The notes under the pieces are model-generated. The model worked only from the letters and a program-made list of their open reading frames with translations, was not told the origin of the DNA and did no database searches. Below are positions 31,590 to 40,653 of a stretch of 64,000 nt of DNA, in pieces. Origin of the DNA: Agrobacterium vitis (GTDB taxonomy: Bacteria; Pseudomonadota; Alphaproteobacteria; Rhizobiales; Rhizobiaceae); the NCBI RefSeq assembly GCF_013337045.2, contig NZ_CP118260.1, positions 372,001-436,000 on the forward strand. Direction: 5' to 3'. The first letter of the stretch is position 1, and each line of letters starts with the position of its first letter. The position numbers and the translations under genes were made by a program.

Positions 31590-33170
31590 ATGTCCAATAC
31601 GATGACTGAAGCACGGCCCCTCTTGCCACAACGCTCGCTGCAGAAGGCCTATGACTATATCGTCGTCGGCGCTGGCTCCGGCGGCTTGCCGGTGGTGCGT
31701 CGCCTGATCGATGGCACGGATGCGACCGTGCTGCTGATCGAGGCAGGCGAACCGGGGATCGGCGTGACCGAGATTGACGATCCCCGCCAATGGGTGCCGC
31801 TGGGGCGCGGACGCTGGGACTGGGGCTATGATTATGCGCCCACCTCTCGCGTCAATGGCCATAGGATTGGCATTCCGCGCGGCAAAGTGCTGGGCGGCTC
31901 CTCGGCAATCAATGCGATGATGTGGTATCGCGGCCATCCCAATGACTATGACGCATGGCAGGCCGCTGGCTGCGAGGGCTGGTCCTTTGAGGATGTGTTG
32001 CCATTCTTCAAGAAGGCCGAGGATTGGCAAGGGGGTGAAAGCCGCTGGCGTGGTGCTGGCGGTCCCCTGAAGATCACGACCAGCAAGACGCTCCATCCGG
32101 TGGCCCGGGCGATGATGGAGGGCGCTGCCGATCTCGGCATTCCCGTGATCGATGATCCGAACGGGCCAAGCAATGAGGGTGCCTGCCCCTCGAATTTCAA
32201 TATTGTCGATGGCAAGCGCTGGAGTTCGGCTGAGGGTTATCTCTATCCGATCCTCGATCATCCGCGCCTGACTGTGCTGACCGGCTCGCAGGTCATCAGC
32301 CTGATGGTCGAAAAGGGTCGCTGCACGGGCATTCGCCATCTGGTGGACGGCAAGACAGTTGAGACGCTTGCCCAAAGCCAGGTGGTGCTGGCGGCGGGCG
32401 CTTTCGATACGCCGCGCCTGTTGATGCTTTCAGGCATTGGCGATCCCGAGGCGTTGAAACGGCTCGGCATTCCGCTCAATCATGCCCTTCCCGGCGTTGG
32501 GCGCAATCTTCAGGATCACCCGCTGGTGCAGGCCGTAGTCTGCCGGTCGAAAATGCCGCTGGGCGATATGCTCGACAATGGCGGCGGCACGATGATGAAC
32601 TGGAAATCGTCGGTCCATCTTGGCCAGCCGGATGTGCATGCCTTTCCCGTGCAGGGCAATAGCGCCACGCCTGCGCTGCGCGCTCTTTACGACATGTCCG
32701 GCCCGGTGTTTTCAATGGGGGCGGGCTTGATGCGCTCGAAAAGTATCGGATATCTGCGCTTGCTCTCTGCCGATCCTTTTGGCCCGCTGGAAATCCAGCC
32801 GAATTACTTTGCTGACCCTGACGATCTGGAGGCGACGCTTCTGGCCGTCGAGACGGTGATGGCTCTGGCGCAGACACCGGCTTTTGCAGGGCTGTTCGAT
32901 GGCTTTGTCGCGCCGGACACAAAGCTTTCGAGGGAGGGCCTTCGGGATTTCATCCGCAATGGCTGTTCCACTTTCTTTCATCCTGTCGGTACGGCCAAGA
33001 TGGGCAGTGACGAAATGGCGGTGGTGGATAGCCGGTTGAGGGTGCATGGCCTTGCCGGGCTGACGATTGCCGATGCCTCGGTGATCCCCATTATTCCGAC
33101 CTGCAACACCCATGCGCCGGTGACGATGATCGGCGAGCGCGCCGCCGCCTTTCTGATGCAGGCGGCGTGA
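31590..33170 (+). CDS. GMC-family FAD-dependent oxidoreductase (choline dehydrogenase-like)
   Basis: A 526-residue flavoprotein. The FAD motif GAGSGG is at residues 27-32. GMC signature 1 covers PRGKVLGGSSAINAMMWYRG, and signature 2 covers GAFDTPRLLMLSGIG. The catalytic histidine is in TFFHPVGTAKMG, with the second active-site residue in PTCNTHAPVTMIGE. It oxidises a primary alcohol to an aldehyde. ATG 31590 follows GAGG; the upstream open frame is a shadow of the TPP gene. An aldehyde dehydrogenase lies later in the run (39101). Confidence 0.9.
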   Translation: MSNTMTEARPLLPQRSLQKAYDYIVVGAGSGGLPVVRRLIDGTDATVLLIEAGEPGIGVTEIDDPRQWVPLGRGRWDWGYDYAPTSRVNGHRIGIPRGKVLGGSSAINAMMWYRGHPNDYDAWQAAGCEGWSFEDVLPFFKKAEDWQGGESRWRGAGGPLKITTSKTLHPVARAMMEGAADLGIPVIDDPNGPSNEGACPSNFNIVDGKRWSSAEGYLYPILDHPRLTVLTGSQVISLMVEKGRCTGIRHLVDGKTVETLAQSQVVLAAGAFDTPRLLMLSGIGDPEALKRLGIPLNHALPGVGRNLQDHPLVQAVVCRSKMPLGDMLDNGGGTMMNWKSSVHLGQPDVHAFPVQGNSATPALRALYDMSGPVFSMGAGLMRSKSIGYLRLLSADPFGPLEIQPNYFADPDDLEATLLAVETVMALAQTPAFAGLFDGFVAPDTKLSREGLRDFIRNGCSTFFHPVGTAKMGSDEMAVVDSRLRVHGLAGLTIADASVIPIIPTCNTHAPVTMIGERAAAFLMQAA

Positions 33171-33213
33171 AATTTGCATGCCCTGAAACGGGAATACCAC
33201 CCTGGAGATGAAC

Positions 33214-34608
33214 ATGACTTCGAGCGCAATGATCGTCACCGCCGACACTCTGTTGACCATGGATGCGAAAAACAGCGTCATTTCTGATGGTGCCGTTGCC
33301 ATTGAGGACGGTCGTATTCTGGCGGTCGGCGCGCTGGAGAGGGTGAAAGCCAGCCATCCGGCTCTGGCGGTCAAGCGGATAGACAATGCCCTGCTGATGC
33401 CGGGGCTGATCAACGCCCATGCCCATTCCGGCTTCCTGCGCGGCACGGCGGAACATCTGCCGGTCTGGGACTGGCTGACCATCCATATCAACCCGATGCA
33501 CCGCGTGCTTCTGCCGCATGAAGCCGAGGCGGCGTCCTTTCTGTGCTATGCCGAATCTGCGCTGTCCGGCACCACGACTGTTGTCGATATGTGGCGCTAT
33601 ATGGATGGCAGTGCCCGGGCCGCACAGTCCATCGGCACGCGCCTGGTTGCCGTACCCTATGTCGGGGAGCACCCCGATTACAATTATTTCGAAACGCTCG
33701 ACAATAACGAGGCGATGATTGAGACCTGGCACCGCAAGGCGGGGGGCCGCATCAATGTCTGGGTCGGGCTGGAACATCTGTTTTATGCCGATGCAGCTGG
33801 CCAGCAGCGCGCTATCGCCATGGCCAAACAGTATAACACCGGCTTTCACACCCATTGTTCGGAAGCGGAAGTCGAGGTTGGCGGCTTTATCGACACCTAT
33901 GGCAAGCGCCCCATGCATGTTCTGGAAGATCTGGGGTTCTTTGAGGCGCCGCGCACCATGCTGGCCCATGCCGTCTGGCTGGATGAGGCGGAAATCGAGC
34001 TGATTGCCAGATACAATGTCTCGGTCGCCCATAATCCGGTGTCAAACATGAAGCTTGCTTCCGGCATTGCACCGATTGCCGATATGCTGGCGGCTGGCAT
34101 TCCGGTCGGTCTTGGCACGGATGGCGAAAAGGAAAACAACAATTTCGACATGTTCGAGGAGATGAAGACCGCCTCCCTGCTCGGCAAGCTGCGCCACCGC
34201 GATGCTTCTGCCATGGATAGCTGGCAATGCCTGCGCATGGCGACCATTCTCGGAGCCAAGGCCATCGGTCTTGAGGATGAAATCGGCTCGATCGAAGTCG
34301 GGAAACGTGCTGATATCATTGCCGTGCGCACCGATACGCCGCGTATGACGCCGCTGTTTGCCGAGGGCCCCTATTTCAATGTGCAGCACAATCTCGTCCA
34401 CGCCGTGCGCGGCGGCGATGTCGCCATGACCATGGTGGATGGTCAGGTGATCGTGGAGGATGGCGTGCTGAAGACCGGTGACATCAAGGCGATCATTGCC
34501 GATATCCATGGCATGGCGCCTGCACATTTTGCCCGCCGCGCCGCATGGCTTGCCGAAAACGGCGGCGGCACCAAGCAATGGATCAGCGAAGCGGAGGGTG
34601 TCAAATGA
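33214..34608 (+). CDS. Amidohydrolase, TRZ/ATZ family (MTA/SAH deaminase-like)
   Basis: A 464-residue amidohydrolase with H69-x-H71 (NAHAHSGFLRG), HTHCSEAEVE, AHAVWLD and the metal aspartate in GLGTDGEKENNNFDMFEEM. This is the layout of 5-methylthioadenosine/S-adenosylhomocysteine deaminase and of triazine hydrolases, which remove amino, alkylamino or chloro groups from N-heterocycles. ATG 33214 is chosen because GGAG at 33203-33206 is too close to ATG 33208. ATGA overlap with the following oxygenase subunit ties it to that reaction. Confidence 0.87.
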   Translation: MTSSAMIVTADTLLTMDAKNSVISDGAVAIEDGRILAVGALERVKASHPALAVKRIDNALLMPGLINAHAHSGFLRGTAEHLPVWDWLTIHINPMHRVLLPHEAEAASFLCYAESALSGTTTVVDMWRYMDGSARAAQSIGTRLVAVPYVGEHPDYNYFETLDNNEAMIETWHRKAGGRINVWVGLEHLFYADAAGQQRAIAMAKQYNTGFHTHCSEAEVEVGGFIDTYGKRPMHVLEDLGFFEAPRTMLAHAVWLDEAEIELIARYNVSVAHNPVSNMKLASGIAPIADMLAAGIPVGLGTDGEKENNNFDMFEEMKTASLLGKLRHRDASAMDSWQCLRMATILGAKAIGLEDEIGSIEVGKRADIIAVRTDTPRMTPLFAEGPYFNVQHNLVHAVRGGDVAMTMVDGQVIVEDGVLKTGDIKAIIADIHGMAPAHFARRAAWLAENGGGTKQWISEAEGVK

Positions 34609-35471
34609 AGACGACCGACCGGGTCGCGCTTGACGATTGGTATGCGATCGCCACTGCCGGGGATCTCACGACCCAGCCGGTGAAAACAAAGCTGCTGGGC
34701 CAGCAGATCGAATATCGGCTGAACACGGATGGTGCGCCGCTGGTGCGCGAGGCGGGCCTGGACGGCTGCTATGGACCGGCCTTGCCCTTCCAGGTCAAAT
34801 ACGGCTGCCTGTTTACCACGCTTGGCACACCGGGAAAGGACATTGTCGATATCGTGGAAGCGGAAGAGGCGGATCGCCGGTTCGTGCTGTGCGGTTGGGT
34901 GACGATGCGGGCATCGGGTCTGCGCGTCGTCGAGAATTTCCTCGATATGGCGCATTTTCCCTTCGTGCATACCGATATTCTCGGGTCTGTGCCGCATACC
35001 GAAGTGCCACACTATCTGTCGGAAATTCGCCGCGATGTGGATGAGGTCTGGGCGACCAATTGCACGTTTTTCCAGCCGCGCATTGCCGCGACCGAAAGCG
35101 ATGGCGATTTCGTGCACCTGACCTACCGGGTGCCATCGCCCTTCGTGGTGATGCTCTACCGCGTCTGCCCCACATCGCCGAGCCGGCTCGATGCGATTGC
35201 CCTGTTCATCCAGCCGATGGAAGACGGGCTTTGCCGCGCCCAGCCGGTCATGTATCTGGTCGATACCGTCTCGCCGCATAAGGCACTCCTCAATTTCGAG
35301 CAGGTGATCTTCCTTCAGGACCGGATCATCGTTGAAAACCAGCGTCCTTTGCTGCTACCGCTTGAGCCGCGCGCGGAAATCCCGACAAGGGCCGATTCCT
35401 CCTCCATTGCCTATCGCCGCTGGCTGAAGGAAAAAGGCCTCCGCTTCGGCACGACCGCAGGAGCCGGATGA
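34605..35471 (+). CDS. Rieske-less oxygenase catalytic subunit, NdmC-like (paralogue 2)
   Basis: A 288-residue paralogue of 19860-20708. The iron-site residues are N111, D114, H117 and H122 (ENFLDMAHFPFVH), with D239 in FLQDRIIVEN. As in its paralogue, the Rieske fold starts (DWYAIATAGDL) and ends (KYGCLFTTLG) but the cysteine/histidine loops are gone. The two proteins share long identical blocks around the iron site (PHTEV, RRDVDEVWATNC) and at the C-terminus (AYRRWLKEKG). Two catalytic subunits with a single Rieske donor suggest two successive or position-specific oxidations. ATGA overlaps on both sides. Confidence 0.86.
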   Translation: MKTTDRVALDDWYAIATAGDLTTQPVKTKLLGQQIEYRLNTDGAPLVREAGLDGCYGPALPFQVKYGCLFTTLGTPGKDIVDIVEAEEADRRFVLCGWVTMRASGLRVVENFLDMAHFPFVHTDILGSVPHTEVPHYLSEIRRDVDEVWATNCTFFQPRIAATESDGDFVHLTYRVPSPFVVMLYRVCPTSPSRLDAIALFIQPMEDGLCRAQPVMYLVDTVSPHKALLNFEQVIFLQDRIIVENQRPLLLPLEPRAEIPTRADSSSIAYRRWLKEKGLRFGTTAGAG

Positions 35472-38400
35472 TGGAGGTGCTGGCCCCGAAGACGCTGGAC
35501 CTGGCCATCGCTGAGGCGCAGCAGCCGGGCGCGCGCATCGTCGCCGGAGCGACGGCGTTGCAACTGGAATGGGCGAAGGGGCTGACGAAGCCGGAGCGTA
35601 TGATCAGCCTCAGCGGGCTTTCCGCTTCGCTATCGGGTATTGTGGAGGCCGATGGGCTCATTCGCATCGGTGCGATGACGACGCTTGCCAATCTTTTGGC
35701 ATCGCGTGATCTTGCTATGGCTTTGCCCCTGCTTCATGCCGCCGTCAAATGGGTGGCAAGCCCCGCTGTGCGCACTCTCGCCACGCTTGGCGGCAATATA
35801 GCGGGGCGGGCCGGTTGCCTTCTGCCTGCGCTGCTGGCGTTGGACGCTGTTCTGGAATTTGCCGCCTATCCTCACGGGTTTAGCGTGTCGCTGGAACATT
35901 GGCTGGCCGACGCACACCAGCCTGCCGCGATCCTGACGGCTATTTTGATCGCGCCCCAGCAACCACAGGAGTGTTTCACATTCCGCAAGATCGGTTTGAG
36001 AACAGCCTTCAGCCCCAGTGTCATCAATGTGGCAGGTCGCCTCATAGCGGGTCGGAGCGGTGCCGATGCGGTGCGGTTTGCCGTGGGCGGCGGCATTGTG
36101 CCGCCCACTCGTCTGCGTGAGGCCGAAGCGCTAGCGGCTTGTGCTGCCGAGGACGGAAGCGCTTGGGCGCAGGTTCATCCCTGCTTGGTTGAGACAATGC
36201 ATGTGCCGGGCGACGCATTTCGCTCTGCTGCCTATCGTCGCCACGTTGCGGCGAATGCCTTGACCTTCGGACTCGGCGGCTTTCTGCCCGGACGCATCCC
36301 GGACTGTCCTGTCGCCTTACCTATCGAGTTTGCCCGCCCACCGGAAGGCGAACTGGCGCTTGAGCGCATGCGGATGCCAGCTCGCTGGCATATTCGCCCG
36401 GATGTGGAGCAGAAGATCCGCGGCGAACTGACCTATCTAACCGATCACCGGGAGGAGGGCATGCTGGTCGGCCGCATCCTGCGCGCCGGGGTCGCCCATG
36501 CGCGGATCCTGTCCATCGACACAGCGGCGGCAGAAGCATTGCCGGGTGTTGTCGCTGTTGTAACGCATCGCGACGTGCTGGGGCTGAATGCGTTTGGCAT
36601 CGTGGTCCAGGATCAACCGGCACTATGCTTCGACAAGGTGCGCCATCGTGGCGATCCGGTCGCAGGGGTAGCCGCAGTTGATGAAGAGACAGCGGAAAGA
36701 GCGTTGTCGTTGATCGAAGTCCGCTACGAACCGCTGCCTATGGTGGATGACATGGAAGCGGCGCTGGAGCCAAAGGCAGTGCTGGTGCACGCAAGCGGCA
36801 ATCTCCAGCGGGAAATTCTCTTTACCCGTGGCGATAGTGTCCAAGCCTTCGCGAAGGCCGACCATATCGTCGAAGAAGTCTATATCACGCCCCGCCAAAT
36901 GCACGGTTTCATGGAGACCGAGGGTGGCTATGCATATGTCGGGGCGGATGGACGGCTGAACATATGTGCTGGCGGCCAGCATGGCGGGCGTGACCGGCTG
37001 CAATTATCGCGTATCCTTGGCTTGGACGAAGACGATATCCGGGTGGTGACGTCGCCGACCGGCGGTGCTTTTGGCGGCAAGGACGAACTTTCTGTTCAGC
37101 CAGCGCTGGCGCTTCTGGCGCTGAAGGCAAAGCGGCCTGTCAGGCTGCATTTGTCGCGGGCAGAGTCCATGCTTGCCGGTCAGAAACGCCACCCGATGAA
37201 GATCCGCATGAAAACCGCCTGCGATGCACAAGGTGTTTTGCTGGCCCAGCAGGTCGATCTGGTGGCGGATGCGGGGGCTTACGCGTCGCTTGGCCCGAGC
37301 GTTCTGGAAACGGCGCTGGAACATGCCATCGGCCCTTATGTGGTGGGCAATATCACCACGCGGGGCCGTCTCGCCTATACCAATAACGGACTTTGCGGCG
37401 CTTTTCGCGGTTTCGGCGCCAACCAGATGACATTTGCGGTGGAGTGCCAGATGGACAGGCTGGCAGCACTGTGCGGCCTCTCGCCTTTGGAGATCTGCAG
37501 GCGCAATCTGCGACAGCCAGGCTCTCCCGGCTATTTAGGGCAGGTCGTGTCGACCAGCGAACGACTGGAAGAAATGCTGGCGGCCGCCACGGCCTCTGTG
37601 CTTTGGCGCAAGCCACAGGGGATAGGTGCCGATCAGGAGTGGATAATCGGAACCGGCATGGCGCTGAATTATCAGGGTAATGGTCTCGGATCTGTCATTC
37701 CCGATCCGGCGGCGGGGAGGCTTGCGCTGAACAAACAGGGCCTGATTGAAGGCGCATTTGGGCTGGACGAAATGGGGCAGGGGCTTTTACCGGCAATCTG
37801 CGCGGCCATTTCCGCCGAACTGGGGTGCGCGCGCCAAGATGTGCTCCCGCTTGTCGGAGATACATTGCTGGCGCTGGATTCCGGCTCCACCACCGCCTCG
37901 CGTGGCAGCCATGTCGTCTGGGCGTCGGTTCGGCTGGCCGCTCCTGAATTTCGCCTAGCAATGTGCCGTGCGGCGGCAGGACTACGTGGCTGCGACGCTG
38001 AACAACTCGTCCTGGTGCCCGGCGGTTTTGCGGAGTCCGCCAATCATAGCGACGCATTTTTGCTGTCCTATGCGGATCTGGCCGCCGCCTTGCCGGAGAC
38101 GGATTTGCCAAGCGTGACGGTGACGTTTGATTTTCCCAAGACCGATTATGCGGATGCCAATGCCCGTTATATCTTTGCCTTCGGCGCTTCGCTGGCCCGT
38201 GTCGCGGTCAGTCGGGTGACGGGTGAGGTGCGGGTGCTTGATCTTCACCAGCATTCCGCCGCCGGACCGATCATCGATCTTGCTGCCTATCTCGGGCAAT
38301 TGGAGGGCGGTGCGGTGCAAGGTCTGGGCTTCACGCTAACGGAGGATTGCCCGATGCAGGATGCAGCATATCTGACCGGCAATTTCGACAATTATATGCT

Positions 38401-38617
38401 GCCCGGCATTCAGGATGCCCCGCTCGGTCTGCATGTCTTTGCGCTTGACGATCTCGACCCCGGCGACGTGCTTGGTCCGCGCGGGGTCGGCGAACTCGGG
38501 ATCGGCGCAGTCACGCCCGCAATCGCCAATGCCATAGCGGCTGCCACCGGCTATTGGCCGCCGGTCATGCCTGTCGTGCCGGAAACGCTTCTCGCACATC
38601 TCTCGGTGTCAGCATGA
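35468..38617 (+). CDS. Xanthine-dehydrogenase-type enzyme: fused FAD-binding and molybdopterin subunits
   Basis: A 1049-residue fusion. Residues 1 to about 280 are a CoxM/XdhB-like FAD domain (VAGATALQLEWAKG, TLGGNIAGRAGCLLPALLA). From about residue 310 onward comes the aldehyde oxidase/xanthine dehydrogenase large subunit: GGAFGGKDE, GAFRGFGANQ with the substrate arginine, and RGVGELGIG with the catalytic glutamate E1009. The family hydroxylates purines, other N-heterocycles or aldehydes. The CODH-specific AYxCSFR loop is not seen. FAD and Mo modules fused while the [2Fe-2S] subunit is separate is an uncommon order. Start ATG 35468 overlaps the previous stop; ATG 35471 is equivalent. Confidence 0.88.
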   Translation: MMEVLAPKTLDLAIAEAQQPGARIVAGATALQLEWAKGLTKPERMISLSGLSASLSGIVEADGLIRIGAMTTLANLLASRDLAMALPLLHAAVKWVASPAVRTLATLGGNIAGRAGCLLPALLALDAVLEFAAYPHGFSVSLEHWLADAHQPAAILTAILIAPQQPQECFTFRKIGLRTAFSPSVINVAGRLIAGRSGADAVRFAVGGGIVPPTRLREAEALAACAAEDGSAWAQVHPCLVETMHVPGDAFRSAAYRRHVAANALTFGLGGFLPGRIPDCPVALPIEFARPPEGELALERMRMPARWHIRPDVEQKIRGELTYLTDHREEGMLVGRILRAGVAHARILSIDTAAAEALPGVVAVVTHRDVLGLNAFGIVVQDQPALCFDKVRHRGDPVAGVAAVDEETAERALSLIEVRYEPLPMVDDMEAALEPKAVLVHASGNLQREILFTRGDSVQAFAKADHIVEEVYITPRQMHGFMETEGGYAYVGADGRLNICAGGQHGGRDRLQLSRILGLDEDDIRVVTSPTGGAFGGKDELSVQPALALLALKAKRPVRLHLSRAESMLAGQKRHPMKIRMKTACDAQGVLLAQQVDLVADAGAYASLGPSVLETALEHAIGPYVVGNITTRGRLAYTNNGLCGAFRGFGANQMTFAVECQMDRLAALCGLSPLEICRRNLRQPGSPGYLGQVVSTSERLEEMLAAATASVLWRKPQGIGADQEWIIGTGMALNYQGNGLGSVIPDPAAGRLALNKQGLIEGAFGLDEMGQGLLPAICAAISAELGCARQDVLPLVGDTLLALDSGSTTASRGSHVVWASVRLAAPEFRLAMCRAAAGLRGCDAEQLVLVPGGFAESANHSDAFLLSYADLAAALPETDLPSVTVTFDFPKTDYADANARYIFAFGASLARVAVSRVTGEVRVLDLHQHSAAGPIIDLAAYLGQLEGGAVQGLGFTLTEDCPMQDAAYLTGNFDNYMLPGIQDAPLGLHVFALDDLDPGDVLGPRGVGELGIGAVTPAIANAIAAATGYWPPVMPVVPETLLAHLSVSA

Positions 38618-39099
38618 ACCTGGGCTTCACACTGAATGGCGAGCGGGTCACTTTGGAGTGCCAGCCGGACACGCGGCTCACGGCGATCTTGCGTGACAAG
38701 CTGCATCTGACTGCCACTAAGCTTGCCTGCGCTATTGGTCGCTGCGGGGCCTGTAGCGTGCTGTTGAATGGCAGGCTTGCCAATGCCTGCCTGCTGATGG
38801 CCTGGCAGATTGACGGTGCCGACATTTTTACGGCGGAAGGACTTGCCTCCCATCCATTGGGAGAGGCGGTGCGCGAAGGGCTGGCGGAGGAAACCGCCTT
38901 CCAATGCGGCTATTGCGCGCCGGGCTTTTCGCTGGCGCTGGTGGCCTTGTTTGCCGACAACCCGCAAGCCGTGGAAAAGGACATTCGCGCTGGTCTGGAG
39001 GGCAATCTCTGCCGTTGCACCGGCTATCATTCGATCATCCGAGGGGCGTTGAACGCCGCTTGCCGCATTCGCGCTGCACACACCATTTCCGGAGACTGA
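38614..39099 (+). CDS. Xanthine-dehydrogenase-type [2Fe-2S] subunit
   Basis: A 161-residue small subunit with two iron-sulfur clusters. The plant-ferredoxin-like cluster ligands are in LACAIGRCGACSV plus a later cysteine (NAC). The C-terminal four-helix cluster ligands are CGYC (QCGYCAPG) and CRC (NLCRCTGY). It passes electrons from the molybdenum site to FAD. ATGA overlap with the fused large subunit sets the start at 38614. Confidence 0.92.
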   Translation: MNLGFTLNGERVTLECQPDTRLTAILRDKLHLTATKLACAIGRCGACSVLLNGRLANACLLMAWQIDGADIFTAEGLASHPLGEAVREGLAEETAFQCGYCAPGFSLALVALFADNPQAVEKDIRAGLEGNLCRCTGYHSIIRGALNAACRIRAAHTISGD

Positions 39100-39100
39100 C

Positions 39101-40615
39101 ATGACCCTGGCACTCGACCCTATCGGCCCGAAAAGCGAGGGCGCCAAAGCCTTTCTGGCCCGCCGCCGTAAACAGATCCTGATTGGCGGGTTCTGGCGCG
39201 ATGCCGGTTCCCGGCAATGGTTCGAGACGGCTGACCCGGCCTCTGGCGAGGTTCTGGCCGAGGTTGCCGAAGGAACGATTGCCGATGTGGACGAGGCCGT
39301 GGCCAGCGCCCGTGCCGCTCTCACCTCTCAGGCATGGAAAGGGCTGACACCCTCCCAGCGCGGCAGGCTGCTGTGGAAAATCGCCGAATTGATCGACGCC
39401 CATGCGGAGGAACTGGCGGAACTCGAAACCCTCGATCAGGGCAAAAGCTTCAGGACCAGCCGTTTTGCCGAAATTCCAGCCAGCGCCGAACAATTCCGCT
39501 ACTTTGCGGGGTTCTGCACCAAGATCCTCGGCACCACCATTCCGACCTCTATCGGCTATCAGCCGCAGGGCAAGCAGATCTTTGCCTATACCACCCGTGA
39601 GCCTGTCGGCGTGGTGGCTGCGATCACCCCCTGGAATTCGCCGATGTTGATGGCGGCCATGAAGCTTGCGCCAGCGCTGGCCGCCGGTTGCACCGTCGTG
39701 CTGAAACCGGCGGAAGAAACCTCGCTGACGGCATTGCGGCTGGGCGAACTGATGCTGGAGGCGGGTCTGCCTGACGGCGTGGTCAATATCGTCACCGGTT
39801 TTGGCGAAACGGTGGGGGCGGCGCTGTGTTCCCACTCCGATGTTGATAAGGTGGCTTTCACCGGATCGACTGAGGTCGGCAAGCTGATTGTTACTGCTGC
39901 TGCCGGTAATCTGAAAAAACTGACACTCGAACTGGGTGGCAAGTCGCCTGCCATCGTTATGCCAGATGCCGATATCGCCCTGACCGTCGAGGGAATCGCG
40001 CGCGGCATCTTTAGCAATTCCGGCCAGGTCTGCGTTGCGGCTTCGCGTGTCTATGCCCATCGTTCAATTTGCGAACAGGTGGTAGAAGGGTTGTCGAAGG
40101 CGGCTTCCACGTTGCGCCTCGGTCATGGGCTTGACCCCGCCGTTGATCTGGGGCCGCTGGTCAATCGCCGTCAGGCAGACCGTGTGGCGGCCTATGTGGC
40201 AGAGGGGAAGGCAGAAGGCGCTGAAATCGCGGCGGGTGGCAGCCAGACAGGAGACACAGGCACGTTTTATGCGCCGACCGTGGTGACAGGCGTGCAGCCT
40301 GACATGCGGATGATGCGCGAAGAGATCTTCGGTCCTGTCGTGGCGGTGACGCCCTTCGATGAGGTGGAAGAGGCGCTCCTCTATGCCAATGACAGTCCTT
40401 ATGGGCTGGCGGGCAGTGTCTGGACCCGGGATCTTTCCCAGGCCCATCGTCTGGCGGCGCAGGTCAAGGCCGGGACGATCTGGGTCAATTGCCATTCCTA
40501 TTTTTCCCCTGAACTGCCGAAGGGTGGTCACCGCCAATCCGGCTGGGGTTATGAGAATGGCGCGCCGGGCCTGGAAAACTACCTGGAAACCAAAACCGTC
40601 TGCGCGTTGATTTAA
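39101..40615 (+). CDS. Aldehyde dehydrogenase (NAD(P)-dependent)
   Basis: A 504-residue ALDH. Catalytic residues: N179 in TPWNSP, E277 in LELGGKSP and C311 in SNSGQVCVA; NAD loop FTGSTEVGK. GGAGA precedes ATG 39101, which starts one base after the [2Fe-2S] gene ends. It probably oxidises an aldehyde released by the oxygenase or made by the GMC enzyme. Last gene of the run; a weak hairpin with a T tract overlaps its stop (40604-40629). Confidence 0.92.
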   Translation: MTLALDPIGPKSEGAKAFLARRRKQILIGGFWRDAGSRQWFETADPASGEVLAEVAEGTIADVDEAVASARAALTSQAWKGLTPSQRGRLLWKIAELIDAHAEELAELETLDQGKSFRTSRFAEIPASAEQFRYFAGFCTKILGTTIPTSIGYQPQGKQIFAYTTREPVGVVAAITPWNSPMLMAAMKLAPALAAGCTVVLKPAEETSLTALRLGELMLEAGLPDGVVNIVTGFGETVGAALCSHSDVDKVAFTGSTEVGKLIVTAAAGNLKKLTLELGGKSPAIVMPDADIALTVEGIARGIFSNSGQVCVAASRVYAHRSICEQVVEGLSKAASTLRLGHGLDPAVDLGPLVNRRQADRVAAYVAEGKAEGAEIAAGGSQTGDTGTFYAPTVVTGVQPDMRMMREEIFGPVVAVTPFDEVEEALLYANDSPYGLAGSVWTRDLSQAHRLAAQVKAGTIWVNCHSYFSPELPKGGHRQSGWGYENGAPGLENYLETKTVCALI

Positions 40616-40629
40616 CGCTAAGAGTTTTT
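40604..40629 (+). terminator. Weak intrinsic terminator after the aldehyde dehydrogenase
   Basis: GCGTT and AACGC form a 5-bp stem around GATTT, with TTTTT at 40625-40629. The stem is short and overlaps the stop codon. Confidence 0.35.
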
Positions 40630-40639
40630 CTACTTTAGA

Positions 40640-40653
40640 GATCAATGTTGATC
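40640..40653. promoter_or_regulatory. 14-bp palindrome upstream of scoA, candidate operator
   Basis: GATCAATGTTGATC is a palindrome except for its two central bases, 124 bases before scoA in a 161-base gap. The protein that might bind it is unknown. Confidence 0.35.

Noticed and set aside
35468..38617. Carbon monoxide dehydrogenase (coxML fusion)
   Set aside because: The CODH active-site loop AYxCSFR is missing; the GAFRGFG and GVGEL motifs fit purine or aldehyde hydroxylases.
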